Below the pieces are notes generated by a model. That model ran no database searches. It was not told where the DNA came from and was given only the letters and a program-made list of their open reading frames with translations. This document shows, piece by piece, positions 46,389 to 55,912 of a stretch of DNA of 64,000 bases (position 1 is its first letter; every line of letters begins with the position of its first letter). The translations under genes were made by a program, and so were the position numbers. Location: the NCBI GenBank assembly GCA_018242725.1, contig JAFEBI010000011.1, positions 310,001-374,000 of the forward strand, read 5' to 3'. Source of the DNA: Nitrospira sp. (GTDB taxonomy: Bacteria > Nitrospirota > Nitrospiria > Nitrospirales > Nitrospiraceae).

Positions 46389-48269
46389 ATGTGTGGCATA
46401 GCTGGAAAGTTGGGGTTTCATCCCGCTGCATTTCCGACGCACGCGTTGCTGGCCGATATGTGTAACACGATTGCGCATCGAGGACCCGATGACGCCGGAT
46501 ATTTCATCCAAGGCCCGATCGCGCTGGGACATCGTCGTCTATCGGTCATCGATGTGATGTCAGGGCATCAGCCCTTAGGGAATGAAGACGATACCATTTG
46601 GGTCGTCTTGAACGGAGAGATCTATAACTTTGTGGAGCTGCGTGAGCAGCTCGAACAAAAGGGGCATCGACTCCGGACCAGGTCTGATACGGAGGTGATC
46701 GTTCATCTCTATGAAGAGTACGGGGAGACGTTTGTTGAACACCTCCGCGGTATGTTTGCCATTGCGCTCTGGGATACGCGTTGCCGGCGATTAGTGTTGG
46801 TGCGAGATCGACTGGGGAAGAAGCCGCTCTATTACGCGGTGGTTCCCAATCATGGCATTGTATTCGCCTCAGAAATTAAAGCTATCCTGGAAGACTCGAG
46901 CGTCCCACGAACCCTGAACTACGAGGCATTCGATGCGTATATGAGTCTCCTCTATGTGCCGAGTCCGATGAGCATATTTCAGGGGATTCAGAAACTTCCG
47001 GCCGGCCATCTCCTAACCTGGTGCGATGACAAGATTGAGATTACGCAATATTGGGATCTGGTCTTTCAGGCCCGCGCAGAGTTGAGCGAACGCGCGGCGT
47101 TAGAAGAGTTAGAAGCCACGATTCGGGAGGCTGTTCGGATCCGTCTACGGAGTGATGTTCCACTCGGAGCCTTCTTGAGTGGGGGCATCGATTCATCGCT
47201 TGTCGTACGGCATATGGCGGATCAAGTGTCGAGGCCGGTTCTGACCTGTTCCGTCGGGTTTGATGAGCATGACGAGAATGAGTTGGAGTACGCAAAAGAA
47301 ATCGCACAATTTCTACAGTGCACGCATCATGAGCACACAATTGTTCCTCGGGTCGAAGACATTGTGAGGAAGTTGACGCGGCTGTTCGATGAGCCGTTTG
47401 CCGACTCTTCGGCAGTTCCCACGTACTATGTATCCGAAATGGCGCGACGCCACGTCACGGTGGCGCTCTCAGGAGATGGAGGGGATGAGGTATTTGCCGG
47501 CTATGCCCGTCACTATCTGCATCGTATCGACGGGGTGTTGAGGAAATACCTTGGACCGGTGGGATGCCACGCGGTGAGTCGAGTCGCGCATCTGTTGCCT
47601 CCGTTCAAAGGGCAAAAGATCCTTGCACGGCTGGGTATGAGCCCAGGCATCGCCTGCGCCAAGCCGCATACCGATATTCTGTTTGGGGCAGAGTTAAAGC
47701 GTCGGGTGTACTCGACGGACTGTGCGGAATACTGCCGGCGGTTTGAGATTGATACCATATTTACACGTCTCTATGACCAGTGTACGGCAAGCGATCCTTT
47801 GGACAAGGCCCTGTACGTCGATATGAAGACGTACCTGGTCGACGATATTCTGGTCAAGGTCGACCGGATGAGCATGGCGCATGCACTCGAAGTTCGGGCC
47901 CCACTGCTCGACCATAAGCTTGTCGAGCTCAGCGCGACGTTGCCGTCTGCCATGAAATTGAACGGGCATACGACCAAGTATCTTCTGCGACAAAGCTTAC
48001 GAGGACATGTTCCAGATAGCGTGCTCAATCGGAAAAAACAAGGATTTACCATGCCGTTGGCTGGATGGTTGCGCGGACCACTTCGTCCAATGGTCGAGGA
48101 CACGGTATTGAGCCAGCGGGCCTTCCAGCGTGGACTCTTTCATAGACAGGCTCTCAGGGATTTGTGGAGCGCTCATCTCGATCACCGAGCGGACTATTCG
48201 CATCAGCTCTGGCAACTGTTCATGCTTGAACTCTGGCATCAGGAGTATCTGGATCCTGTAACCTCATGA
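46389..48269 (+). CDS. Asparagine-synthase-family amidotransferase (glutamine-hydrolysing), second copy
   Basis: A 626-residue protein with Cys 2 (MCGIAGK), IAHRGPDDAGY and NGEIYNF in the glutaminase half. The synthetase half has the PP-loop FLSGGIDSSLVV (~260) and ALSGDGGDEVFAGY (~360). It is clearly a paralogue of the gene at 43308 but diverged along its length, so the two probably act on different acceptors. Its stop overlaps the next glycosyltransferase (ATGA). Confidence 0.85.
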   Translation: MCGIAGKLGFHPAAFPTHALLADMCNTIAHRGPDDAGYFIQGPIALGHRRLSVIDVMSGHQPLGNEDDTIWVVLNGEIYNFVELREQLEQKGHRLRTRSDTEVIVHLYEEYGETFVEHLRGMFAIALWDTRCRRLVLVRDRLGKKPLYYAVVPNHGIVFASEIKAILEDSSVPRTLNYEAFDAYMSLLYVPSPMSIFQGIQKLPAGHLLTWCDDKIEITQYWDLVFQARAELSERAALEELEATIREAVRIRLRSDVPLGAFLSGGIDSSLVVRHMADQVSRPVLTCSVGFDEHDENELEYAKEIAQFLQCTHHEHTIVPRVEDIVRKLTRLFDEPFADSSAVPTYYVSEMARRHVTVALSGDGGDEVFAGYARHYLHRIDGVLRKYLGPVGCHAVSRVAHLLPPFKGQKILARLGMSPGIACAKPHTDILFGAELKRRVYSTDCAEYCRRFEIDTIFTRLYDQCTASDPLDKALYVDMKTYLVDDILVKVDRMSMAHALEVRAPLLDHKLVELSATLPSAMKLNGHTTKYLLRQSLRGHVPDSVLNRKKQGFTMPLAGWLRGPLRPMVEDTVLSQRAFQRGLFHRQALRDLWSAHLDHRADYSHQLWQLFMLELWHQEYLDPVTS

Positions 48270-49357
48270 GAAAAGTCCTGCTGATCGGGCCGTATCCCCC
48301 TCCGTTCGGAGGATTGGCCGTACAGCTGTGCCAATGGCAACGCTACCTGTCATCGAGCAACGAGTACCAGTGCGAGGTGTTGAACATTGGAGAGGGGCGA
48401 ACCACACCTCTCGAAGGCTGTCGTCCTGTCACAAGCGAATGGCATTTTGTTCAACAAGTCACGCGGTATAGTCGTCAGGGGTATCTGCTTCACTTGTTGA
48501 CCAATGGGCATAATCGAAAAAGTTGGCTCTCGTGTCTCGTCTGCGCAGCAGCAGGACTCCTGAACGGCCGACGAACGGTTCTTGTCCTTGGCTCTGGAAA
48601 TACGGCGAACTATCTCTCACGCACAGGGTTTACAGATGGGAGGGTAGCTCGCTTGGCGATCAAGTTGGCAGGCCATATGATTTGTCGTAATGAATCAGCG
48701 AGAAGGGTATTGATGGAGATGGGGGCTCACGACAGTCGGGTCTCGGTTCTGCCGGGCTTCTTGGGTGTGGGGGACGCCTCCGATCAAACGGTCCCGTCGC
48801 ACGTGCGACAGTTCATGAACGACCATGCTCCGGTGTTAGGGGCGACTGCGAGTAATGATCCCGAGTACGGCATCCCCTTGATGATCGATGCTCTTGCCAG
48901 TCTCCGGGAACGCCATCCGAAGGCCGGACTCGTTTTGATGGGGCCGCACCGAGGACAGGTTGAACAACAATACGGTCCTCTTCCAGACCATATTCTCGTC
49001 ACCGGAGGGCTTCCGCATGATGCCGTCATGGCGACGATGCAGCATCTCCATATTTTTCTTCGCCCGACCTCGTTCGATGGAGATTCGATCTCTGTGCGTG
49101 AGGCCCTGTCTATGGGGATACCGGTTGTCGCAAGTAATGTTGGGTTTCGGCCAGAAGGGGTCGTGTTGTTTCCGTCGGGCGAGCTGTCGGGGTTCGTGGA
49201 GTCGATTCTTGGATTGCTGAGCCATCCTCTGAGTCGATTCGACGGTCGACCTCATCAGCAGTCCGAGACAGGGGATCGGCTGCTCGCCCTGTACGACAAG
49301 CTATTCGTGTCAGGCTCAAAAAACGACCGGACACATGTTGCAATGGGGCGCATCTAG
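48266..49357 (+). CDS. Glycosyltransferase, GT4-like
   Basis: A 363-residue GT-B protein opening VLLIGPYPPPFGGLAVQL and ending with FLRPTSFDGDSISVREALSM and PVVASNVGFRPEGVVLF, the donor-binding region. It is coupled to the upstream amidotransferase gene by an ATGA overlap. Donor and acceptor are unknown; it is one of several sugar transferases that together build the repeat unit. Confidence 0.83.
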   Translation: MRKVLLIGPYPPPFGGLAVQLCQWQRYLSSSNEYQCEVLNIGEGRTTPLEGCRPVTSEWHFVQQVTRYSRQGYLLHLLTNGHNRKSWLSCLVCAAAGLLNGRRTVLVLGSGNTANYLSRTGFTDGRVARLAIKLAGHMICRNESARRVLMEMGAHDSRVSVLPGFLGVGDASDQTVPSHVRQFMNDHAPVLGATASNDPEYGIPLMIDALASLRERHPKAGLVLMGPHRGQVEQQYGPLPDHILVTGGLPHDAVMATMQHLHIFLRPTSFDGDSISVREALSMGIPVVASNVGFRPEGVVLFPSGELSGFVESILGLLSHPLSRFDGRPHQQSETGDRLLALYDKLFVSGSKNDRTHVAMGRI

Positions 49358-49358
49358 C

Positions 49359-51356
49359 ATGCGTGAGAAGGATGATGTGGTGTCGTCAGCGATGCAGAGG
49401 GTGTTCTCTCGCTGGTGGGGGTGGGATACGCTGCTGGTGCTCTTGTTTGTGATGATAGGTGCTGTCCTCAGGCTGTACCGCGTGGTTGATTGGCAAGCGG
49501 GGACGATAGAACCGTGCGATTTTCCATTTGTGGATGAAATCACGCCTCTCGTTCAGGCGAGAAACCTGCTTCATTTTGACGTGTTCTTCTATCCTCCGGT
49601 AGCGCCGATCCTAGTCGGCGCCTTGTCGCTCCCTGGAGCGATCCTGATGCCTGAGAGTTTCAATGTGGGGGCGTTTTGCCGGGGTATCACGATCATGGCG
49701 AGTTTGGCCACTGTCCCCGTTGTCTATCTTATCGGACGATTTTGGGGAGCGCGTGTCGGCTTGGTTGGGGCGGGGCTATTTTCCGTCAACATGATTGCGG
49801 TCAATAGTACCGGAAACGTGCAAGTCTATTCGGTGCTGTTCGTCGGCCTTGCGATGTATTGGGCACTCCGAGCTTATCAGCGGCTTACGATCGGGGCCTT
49901 GTGTTGGGTCGGAGCGCTATTGGGGTTTGCTGTCGCGACGAAGTACTTTCCAGCCTTTCTTTTCCTCTTACTCTTCGTGGGATTAGTCGCGAATCGGACA
50001 CCGGAGTTCAAGATCGACCTCGGAGCGTATGCGGAGCGGCAGGCGATCAAAAAAATCTGGATAGCGACGCTGGTCGGAGTAGTGGTGCTTGCCGGGATAA
50101 CGCTGGTTATCGGACTGGTGGCACAGGAGTCTGTGTTGGCGCTCGCTCAGCGGATCTACGATGGGCATCCGCATGACCATCCGTTCACCTACCATCTTCC
50201 ATCGATAATCAAGCTGTTGCATCTAGGGTTGCTGGTGGTCGCGGCTGTGGCAGTCTGTGCCAGCTGTTTGCTGGTGGTGCCGATCCTCCAAGGGTGTCAT
50301 CCCTGGAAATGGGCCATACATCAGTTTAATAGTCATGCGATATGGCTTATCCCAATGAGTGCTGCAGGTCTGGTCGTAGTCGTGACCTTCGTTCTTCCGG
50401 TCGCAGCCAATCTCAATAATTTTGCCAAGTATGCCGTATGGACGCTCAAGGCCTATGCCTCCACCGACGGAGGGATGTTTCCGGCGGCTAAACCGGCTCC
50501 GTCATATCTTCTCGCCTACCTTCCTGAGAACTTTGGATTGCCCGGTTATGTGTTGGCGCTCTTTGGCGTGGTGTTAGCCGTAGCTCGCCGTGACAAGAAG
50601 CTGCTCTTGTTACTCCTCGCTGCCCTCCCTTTATGGGTCATGTTGGAGAGAAGTTCAGTGAAGGTGAACCGGTATATTCTGGAATTGACACCGTTTCTCT
50701 GCGTGGCGGCAGGTTTTGCCTTTGAGTGGCTGTGGACTGTGGCTCGACAATATAAGAGCCATTGGATGGCATCAGGGCTTTTTGCAGGGATCTACCTCTT
50801 TACAAGCATTTATTCGCTCGCATGGGCTGAATTTTTTCGTCCGGGTCAGGACATTCCCCAACAAGCGGCCTCATGGGTGCAGACCAGCGTGCCACGCGGT
50901 GCAGTGGTCGGTCTCCGCTCTTCGGTCATTGTGGACCATATCCCTCCATATTTACCAGATGACCAGCAACTGGATGGGTATCGACTGGTGCGGTACGACG
51001 AATATCCCGATTATATTTTGCTTCCCCGACTCGTGTACGAGGTTGTTCGCCAGCATCTTGAGTTGTCCCGTCAGGGAAAAGGGTACCAAGATACCGATTG
51101 GTTTCCCTATCCCCCGCCGACGCAGGCTGACTTACGATTCATGGAGGAATTAGTTTCTGGTAGCCGCTATGAAGTTCTTAAAGAAATCACCAAGGTTCCA
51201 GAATTTGGAGGGTATGTACCAGGAGCGCAGGCCATTCGTGGATATACTTGGCTGCGTGAGCATACCTCCTACAGCATCCTTATTTACCGCCGAGTATCGT
51301 CGTCTGAGAGAGTGGATCAGCGAGATCATGCCTCAAAAAGTACGGTGTCGAATTAA
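49359..51356 (+). CDS. GT39-like (ArnT/PMT-type) membrane glycosyltransferase
   Basis: A protein of about 665 residues with roughly ten to twelve transmembrane helices. The first periplasmic loop carries the acidic DE of the lipid-linked-sugar transferases (FVDEITPLVQARNLL, ~50) and an aromatic YPPVAP. A soluble C-terminal part follows the last helix (~510-665). Enzymes of this type take a sugar from a polyprenyl phosphate donor in the periplasm and add it to lipid, protein or glycan. The start is uncertain: the ATG at 49359 has GGGGCG 8 bases before it, while the ATG at 49335 overlaps the previous gene. Confidence 0.8.
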   Translation: MREKDDVVSSAMQRVFSRWWGWDTLLVLLFVMIGAVLRLYRVVDWQAGTIEPCDFPFVDEITPLVQARNLLHFDVFFYPPVAPILVGALSLPGAILMPESFNVGAFCRGITIMASLATVPVVYLIGRFWGARVGLVGAGLFSVNMIAVNSTGNVQVYSVLFVGLAMYWALRAYQRLTIGALCWVGALLGFAVATKYFPAFLFLLLFVGLVANRTPEFKIDLGAYAERQAIKKIWIATLVGVVVLAGITLVIGLVAQESVLALAQRIYDGHPHDHPFTYHLPSIIKLLHLGLLVVAAVAVCASCLLVVPILQGCHPWKWAIHQFNSHAIWLIPMSAAGLVVVVTFVLPVAANLNNFAKYAVWTLKAYASTDGGMFPAAKPAPSYLLAYLPENFGLPGYVLALFGVVLAVARRDKKLLLLLLAALPLWVMLERSSVKVNRYILELTPFLCVAAGFAFEWLWTVARQYKSHWMASGLFAGIYLFTSIYSLAWAEFFRPGQDIPQQAASWVQTSVPRGAVVGLRSSVIVDHIPPYLPDDQQLDGYRLVRYDEYPDYILLPRLVYEVVRQHLELSRQGKGYQDTDWFPYPPPTQADLRFMEELVSGSRYEVLKEITKVPEFGGYVPGAQAIRGYTWLREHTSYSILIYRRVSSSERVDQRDHASKSTVSN

Positions 51357-51365
51357 AGGATACCA

Positions 51366-52301
51366 ATGTATAAGAATCGTCGCATAGGCGTGGTGATTCC
51401 TGCGTATAACGTGGTTCATCACATTGAAGATGTGCTGAAGACATTGCCGCAGTTTGTCGATCGAGTGGTGCTGGTCGATGATTGTGGAACAGACGGAACC
51501 ACCCAGTTGTTGGGATTGCTGGAGGACGCTCGAACGGTGGTGGTACGGCACTCGGCGAATCAGGGGGTCGGCGGCGCGATGGTCAGCGGCTTCACGAGAG
51601 CCTTACGGGAGGATGTCGATATCGTCGTGAAAATGGATGGTGATGGGCAGATGGATCCAACGTATCTCCCGTTGCTGTTGGATCCTATTATTGAGCAGCA
51701 ATATAGCTATGCCAAAGGGAATCGCTTCCTGAACAATCGCGCGTTGGAAGCGATGCCGGCATTACGGTTGATTGGAAACTATGGGCTGACGTTCTTAACG
51801 AAGCTGGCTTCCGGGTACTGGCATGTATTTGACCCGCAGAACGGGTATTTGGCAATTCATGCAGATACCTTGCAACAGATGGACCTTGATCATTTAGCAA
51901 AACGGTACTTCTTTGAGAACGACATGCTCGTGCATCTCAACATTCTCGGAGCCCGCATTAAGGATGTGTCAATTCCTGCTCGATATGGAGATGAGCAGTC
52001 TTCGATGCGAATGTCCGAGATATGTCTCACGTTTCCACGTTATCTCTTTGGTCGATTTTGGTACCGCGTGTATCAGAAGCATGTTCTAAGAGACTTTTCC
52101 CCGATTGCCCTATTTTGGGTGTCTGGCATTCCGCTGTTGATGTGGGGAGGAGGATTTGGAGCCTATACGTGGGCCAAGTCATTCTTGACTGGTCAGCTGG
52201 CAACAACCGGAACAGTCATGTTGAGCGTGTTGCCGTTTCTCTTGGGCTTTCAGCTCATGCTTCAGGCTATCCTGCTCGAAATTTCCGAGTCACCCAAATA
52301 A
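51366..52301 (+). CDS. GT2 glycosyltransferase with C-terminal membrane helices (polyprenyl-phosphate type)
   Basis: A 311-residue protein with a GT-A domain (GVVIPAYNVVHHIEDVL, then VVLVDDCGTDGT and the metal-binding KMDGDGQMDP) and two C-terminal transmembrane helices (~245-300). This layout matches dolichol/undecaprenyl-phosphate sugar synthases. It may make the lipid-phosphate sugar donor used by the GT39-like protein encoded just upstream, which would explain their adjacency (9-base gap). Confidence 0.85.
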   Translation: MYKNRRIGVVIPAYNVVHHIEDVLKTLPQFVDRVVLVDDCGTDGTTQLLGLLEDARTVVVRHSANQGVGGAMVSGFTRALREDVDIVVKMDGDGQMDPTYLPLLLDPIIEQQYSYAKGNRFLNNRALEAMPALRLIGNYGLTFLTKLASGYWHVFDPQNGYLAIHADTLQQMDLDHLAKRYFFENDMLVHLNILGARIKDVSIPARYGDEQSSMRMSEICLTFPRYLFGRFWYRVYQKHVLRDFSPIALFWVSGIPLLMWGGGFGAYTWAKSFLTGQLATTGTVMLSVLPFLLGFQLMLQAILLEISESPK

Positions 52302-52319
52302 TGCGCAGAAGAGCAAAAG

Positions 52320-53213
52320 ATGTCGAAATACGCGAGTCCTTCGAGAGAGACCATGGCAAGGGACCACACTAAATGCCCAGTCTGTGAGAATGATCTTTCT
52401 CGGGGACTCACGTCCTGGCATCTGGTCTGTACAGTTTGTTTGTATGAGTCAGCTATCCTTACACCACACATAAATGTGGAGTCGGTTCACGCTTCGGTTG
52501 ATGAGGTCTCTAGGGAATCCGGATTGAAGACGCTCCGGATCAGTAATTTTGAGAGATTACTCAACAAGATCAGACAGCTGAAAGGTGATGGGGCATTGCT
52601 TGAAATAGGCTGCGCCCATGGATGGTTTCTTGAGAAGGCACAATCGGCTTTCGATGTCTTTGGAGTAGAACCTGACCAGAGTATTTATGCTGGTGTACAG
52701 GGGAAAGGGCTGAACGTACGACTAGGATATTTCCCTGAGGTGTTGGAGCCCGGAGAGGTTTTTGATGTGATTGTGTTCAACGATGTGCTCGAGCATATTC
52801 CTGATGTCAACAGGGTGCTCGATGCCTGTCGTCGGCACATGGCCGACAAAGGTATTCTGGTGATCAATCTTCCGAATAGCAGAGGGGTTTTCTATCGGAT
52901 TTCAAAACTACTATGCAAACTGTCCGTGCCCAGTTTTTTCGAGCGATTGTGGCAAAAGGGGTTACCGTCGCCTCATGTGCATTATTTTGATAGCTCGAAT
53001 CTGGCCAGGATTCTTCGAGTACACGACTTTGTAATCAGAGCGGGAGGTAGACTTTCGACGGTTGAGGCCTCCAGCTTGTACGATAGAGTTGCGTACGCGG
53101 GGAGTGGGAGTGTCGTGCGCGATCTCCTGGTCTGTGTGGGGATCATTGGGCTGCTTCCTCTCCAATCGATCCTCCCCAGCGATATCGTGTATCTCATCGC
53201 GGAGAAGAACTAA
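52320..53213 (+). CDS. Class I SAM methyltransferase with N-terminal zinc-binding motif
   Basis: A 297-residue protein. A zinc-ribbon-like pair CPVC (~19) and CTVC (~37) precedes the methyltransferase fold: LLEIGCAHGWFLEKA (~93), FGVEPDQS (~114), FDVIVFNDVLEHIPDV (~147). This is the Methyltransf_23 type common in polysaccharide loci, used on sugars or lipid-linked intermediates. A hydrophobic C terminus (~260-290) could hold it at the membrane. A short 145-base gap with a small AGCGC/GCGCT hairpin follows it. Confidence 0.82.
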   Translation: MSKYASPSRETMARDHTKCPVCENDLSRGLTSWHLVCTVCLYESAILTPHINVESVHASVDEVSRESGLKTLRISNFERLLNKIRQLKGDGALLEIGCAHGWFLEKAQSAFDVFGVEPDQSIYAGVQGKGLNVRLGYFPEVLEPGEVFDVIVFNDVLEHIPDVNRVLDACRRHMADKGILVINLPNSRGVFYRISKLLCKLSVPSFFERLWQKGLPSPHVHYFDSSNLARILRVHDFVIRAGGRLSTVEASSLYDRVAYAGSGSVVRDLLVCVGIIGLLPLQSILPSDIVYLIAEKN

Positions 53214-53358
53214 AACGCTCACGACGCGGAACGTTACAGCGCCTGAGCGCTACCTCCCCACCATCTTCATCTTTTTCTTCTGATGGGCCGAGAGGTTCGG
53301 ATACTCCTCCGGTATATGCCGCCTTTTTGTGAACACGCATAGTAGGAGAGACTCATTT

Positions 53359-53832
53359 ATGAATGCGCTTACCTTGCATCGAGTGGGGCATCGATCGCGA
53401 CAATTAGGTATTCCATTTGTTCCTCGCATCGTTGATAAGCTTGTTGTCGTGTTATGCCGTTGCGTTGTACCAAGTCGGTGTGAGATCGGGACAGGAACAG
53501 AATTAGGCTATGGTGGCATCGCAGTGGTTCTCCATGAACGAGTGCGTGTTGGAAAAAATGTAATGATCGGGCCCTGTGTGACCCTGGGTGGGCGTTCGGG
53601 GATCGTCGGTGTTCCGGTGATCGGTGACGATGTCTTTATTGGAACTGGTGCGAAAGTGTTGGGTGATGTGCGTATTGGGAACCGAGCTGTTATTGGGGCC
53701 AATGCCGTGGTGCTGCAATCCGTTCCTGATGATGCGGTGGTTGCCGGCGTACCTGCGAAAATCATTCGAATTCAGGTCCGAGATCCTGAGAAGCATCCCG
53801 TAGAGATGCTGTCGGTAATGCAGGCTGAGTGA
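53359..53832 (+). CDS. Hexapeptide-repeat acetyltransferase (serine-acetyltransferase-like)
   Basis: A 157-residue left-handed beta-helix acyltransferase: hexapeptide turns CEIGTGTELGYGG, RVGKNVMIGPCVTLGG, VIGDDVFIGTGAKVLGDVRI and AVIGANAVVLQSVPDDAVVA, then AGVPAKII at the end. It would transfer acetyl from acetyl-CoA to a sugar. The ATG at 53359 follows AGGAG by 10 bases; an upstream GTG at 53329 is less likely. It overlaps the next gene by 4 bases. Confidence 0.85.
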   Translation: MNALTLHRVGHRSRQLGIPFVPRIVDKLVVVLCRCVVPSRCEIGTGTELGYGGIAVVLHERVRVGKNVMIGPCVTLGGRSGIVGVPVIGDDVFIGTGAKVLGDVRIGNRAVIGANAVVLQSVPDDAVVAGVPAKIIRIQVRDPEKHPVEMLSVMQAE

Positions 53833-55007
53833 TGGATATGGAAATCGCTTCAAGACTTATTCTATGGGGATCTTTTGTAGGATTGTTCTTCGCATACATT
53901 GGGTTTCCTGTCGTCATCTTCATCTGTTCGCGACTGTTCGGTCATCGTCCCGCGCCTCCTCCATATCAGCTTCGTCAACACCTGCCGACGGTCACCATCC
54001 TCATTTCAGCGTTAAACGAAGAGGCTGTTATTCGAGAACGTCTCGAAAACGTGTTGTCGATCGATTATCCGCCGGACAAACTGGAAACCGTTATCGCTTC
54101 AGATGGGAGTACGGATCGAACCGGTGCACTGGTCCGGCAGTATGCCGAAACGTATCCTGGATGTGTGCGACTGCTTGAGTATCGGGAACGAAGGGGGAAA
54201 GCAACGGTCCTCAATTCAGTCGTGCAGCAATTACAGTCGGATATAGTCGTGTTTTCAGATGCGAACACGATGTTTCATTCCCAAGCAGTCCTGAATCTCA
54301 TTCGGTGGTTCCAAGATCCTACTGTCGGAGTAGTATGCGGGCAACTGCATTTGCAGGATGCCGCGACAGGGAAAAATGTGGATGGACTCTACTGGCGGTA
54401 TGAAAACCTGTTGAAGGAGTGCGAGGGACGGTTGGGTGCTCTGCTCGGTGCAAACGGTGCGATCTATGCCATGCGCCGTACCGTGTTCGTGCCGATTCCC
54501 GGAGACACGATCGTGGACGATTTTGTGATTCCTCTGTTCTCAAAGCTACGCTTCAAGCACCGCACTATTTATGACACAGAGGCCATTGCAACCGAAGAGA
54601 CGGCGCCGAATATTGAGGGCGAGTTCCGTCGGCGATGCCGCATCGGAGCCGGGAATTTCCAAAGCCTTGCTCGTCTATGGCCGCTGCTGTTTCCGCCACA
54701 AGGCTGGATCAGCTTTGTTTTCTTTTCGCACAAAATACTTCGCTGGTTCTGCCCGGCATTTCTCCTCCTTGCGCTTATGAGCAACATTTGGCTTTCGGAT
54801 CAGTCCACGTACCAGTGGTTGCTGTTGGCTCAGACCGTCTTTTATGTGGCCGCCTACCTTGGGCATCGATTTGCGAAAGGAGCATTGGGTAATCGAGCCG
54901 TTCGATTGGTTACGATGTTTGTCGCTATGAATATAGCTCTCGCGGTAGGGTTCTGGCGTTGGGTCACAGGGGAACAACGAGGAACGTGGCAGCGTACCAT
55001 CCGCTGA
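53829..55007 (+). CDS. Processive-type GT2 membrane glycosyltransferase
   Basis: A 392-residue protein: one N-terminal helix (~8-32), a GT-A domain with TVTILISALNEEAVI, ETVIASDGSTDRT and IVVFSDANTMF, a catalytic Asp in TIVDDFVIP, and a basic RRRCRIGAGNFQ in the position of the QxxRW of polymer synthases. Three or four C-terminal helices follow. It resembles poly-N-acetylglucosamine-type synthases but lacks an exact QxxRW, so either elongation or single-sugar transfer is possible. It is the last gene of the + strand run before the orientation changes. Confidence 0.82.
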   Translation: MMDMEIASRLILWGSFVGLFFAYIGFPVVIFICSRLFGHRPAPPPYQLRQHLPTVTILISALNEEAVIRERLENVLSIDYPPDKLETVIASDGSTDRTGALVRQYAETYPGCVRLLEYRERRGKATVLNSVVQQLQSDIVVFSDANTMFHSQAVLNLIRWFQDPTVGVVCGQLHLQDAATGKNVDGLYWRYENLLKECEGRLGALLGANGAIYAMRRTVFVPIPGDTIVDDFVIPLFSKLRFKHRTIYDTEAIATEETAPNIEGEFRRRCRIGAGNFQSLARLWPLLFPPQGWISFVFFSHKILRWFCPAFLLLALMSNIWLSDQSTYQWLLLAQTVFYVAAYLGHRFAKGALGNRAVRLVTMFVAMNIALAVGFWRWVTGEQRGTWQRTIR

Positions 55008-55057
55008 AAATACTGAGGGATAAAGAAGAAGGGTCATGAAGCGATGGTGTTTGCTCG

Positions 55058-55630
55058 TTAGGAAGGTGAGGATGGGACGCTTCTGATCCGAACGACCTTT
55101 GCCGGTATGCCGACTGCCGTGGCTCCATTGGGGATATCGCTAAGTACTACGGCATTGGCCCCGATGTTGACATCACTTCCAATGGTCACCGCTCCGACAA
55201 TTTTGGCCCCTGCGCCGATGAAAATGTGATCTCCAAGGATAGGGCTTGCCCTTCGTTGCGCGCCTATCGTTACCTGATGTTCAAGATAGATATGGGAACC
55301 TCCGCGTACCTGACCATTGATCACGATCCCGGTGGAGTGGATGAATACCAGACCTGGGCCAAACTCTGCTCCACGACCGATAATGCAATTGCAACAGATC
55401 GCATTCAGTTTGTTGAAGAGCAGTTCAAGCGGAGTCAGTTGCCATCGCCGAGACCATTGCATGAGCCGATACCACATCATTGCCGCTGTTCCGTCTGTCA
55501 GCAGAGCTTTGAGGATTGATCGCCAGGCGGTGCTGTCGTAGCACCAACGTGCCTTTGCTCGGATGTCTTCAGCGAGTAGACGGAGAAGGGGTTCCTGTCG
55601 GTTTGAGGACTTCATGTTCGTGGTATGCAT
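55058..55630 (-). CDS. Serine-acetyltransferase-like hexapeptide acyltransferase, minus strand
   Basis: A 190-residue protein with an alpha-helical N-terminal region (LLRLLAEDIRAKARWCYD) and a hexapeptide beta-helix (IIGRGAEFGPGLVFIHSTG, HQVTIGAQRRA, GDHIFIGAGAKIVGAVTIGS, NIGANAVVLSDIPNG), ending GIPAKVVRI. The arrangement is that of CysE-like enzymes, but the locus makes sugar O-acetylation more likely than cysteine synthesis. It is transcribed against the surrounding genes and is divergent from the first beta-helix gene. Confidence 0.83.
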   Translation of the reverse strand: MHTTNMKSSNRQEPLLRLLAEDIRAKARWCYDSTAWRSILKALLTDGTAAMMWYRLMQWSRRWQLTPLELLFNKLNAICCNCIIGRGAEFGPGLVFIHSTGIVINGQVRGGSHIYLEHQVTIGAQRRASPILGDHIFIGAGAKIVGAVTIGSDVNIGANAVVLSDIPNGATAVGIPAKVVRIRSVPSSPS

Positions 55631-55912
55631 CGAAGGCGTTGTTAGAATACTTAATAATCACGAGCTTTTACCATCGGTGTTTTAGTTGATTTAGAATCAG
55701 GAATGCAATGTAAGGTGGTAGCGATGTCCCCTGTAGGTAAATACAGCCAGCATGGATGCAGGAGCCTTCAGGTTGTGACGAGGGTTAATGGTAATGAGTG
55801 CGAAATAGTAGGACAACGGACAAAGACTTGACAGTGGATGTGAGGCATGAGCTTTGCGTTCATGTCAATCCAAACGGGTTTGGTCCCTATAAGGATTGAC
55901 TGGGAGGAACGT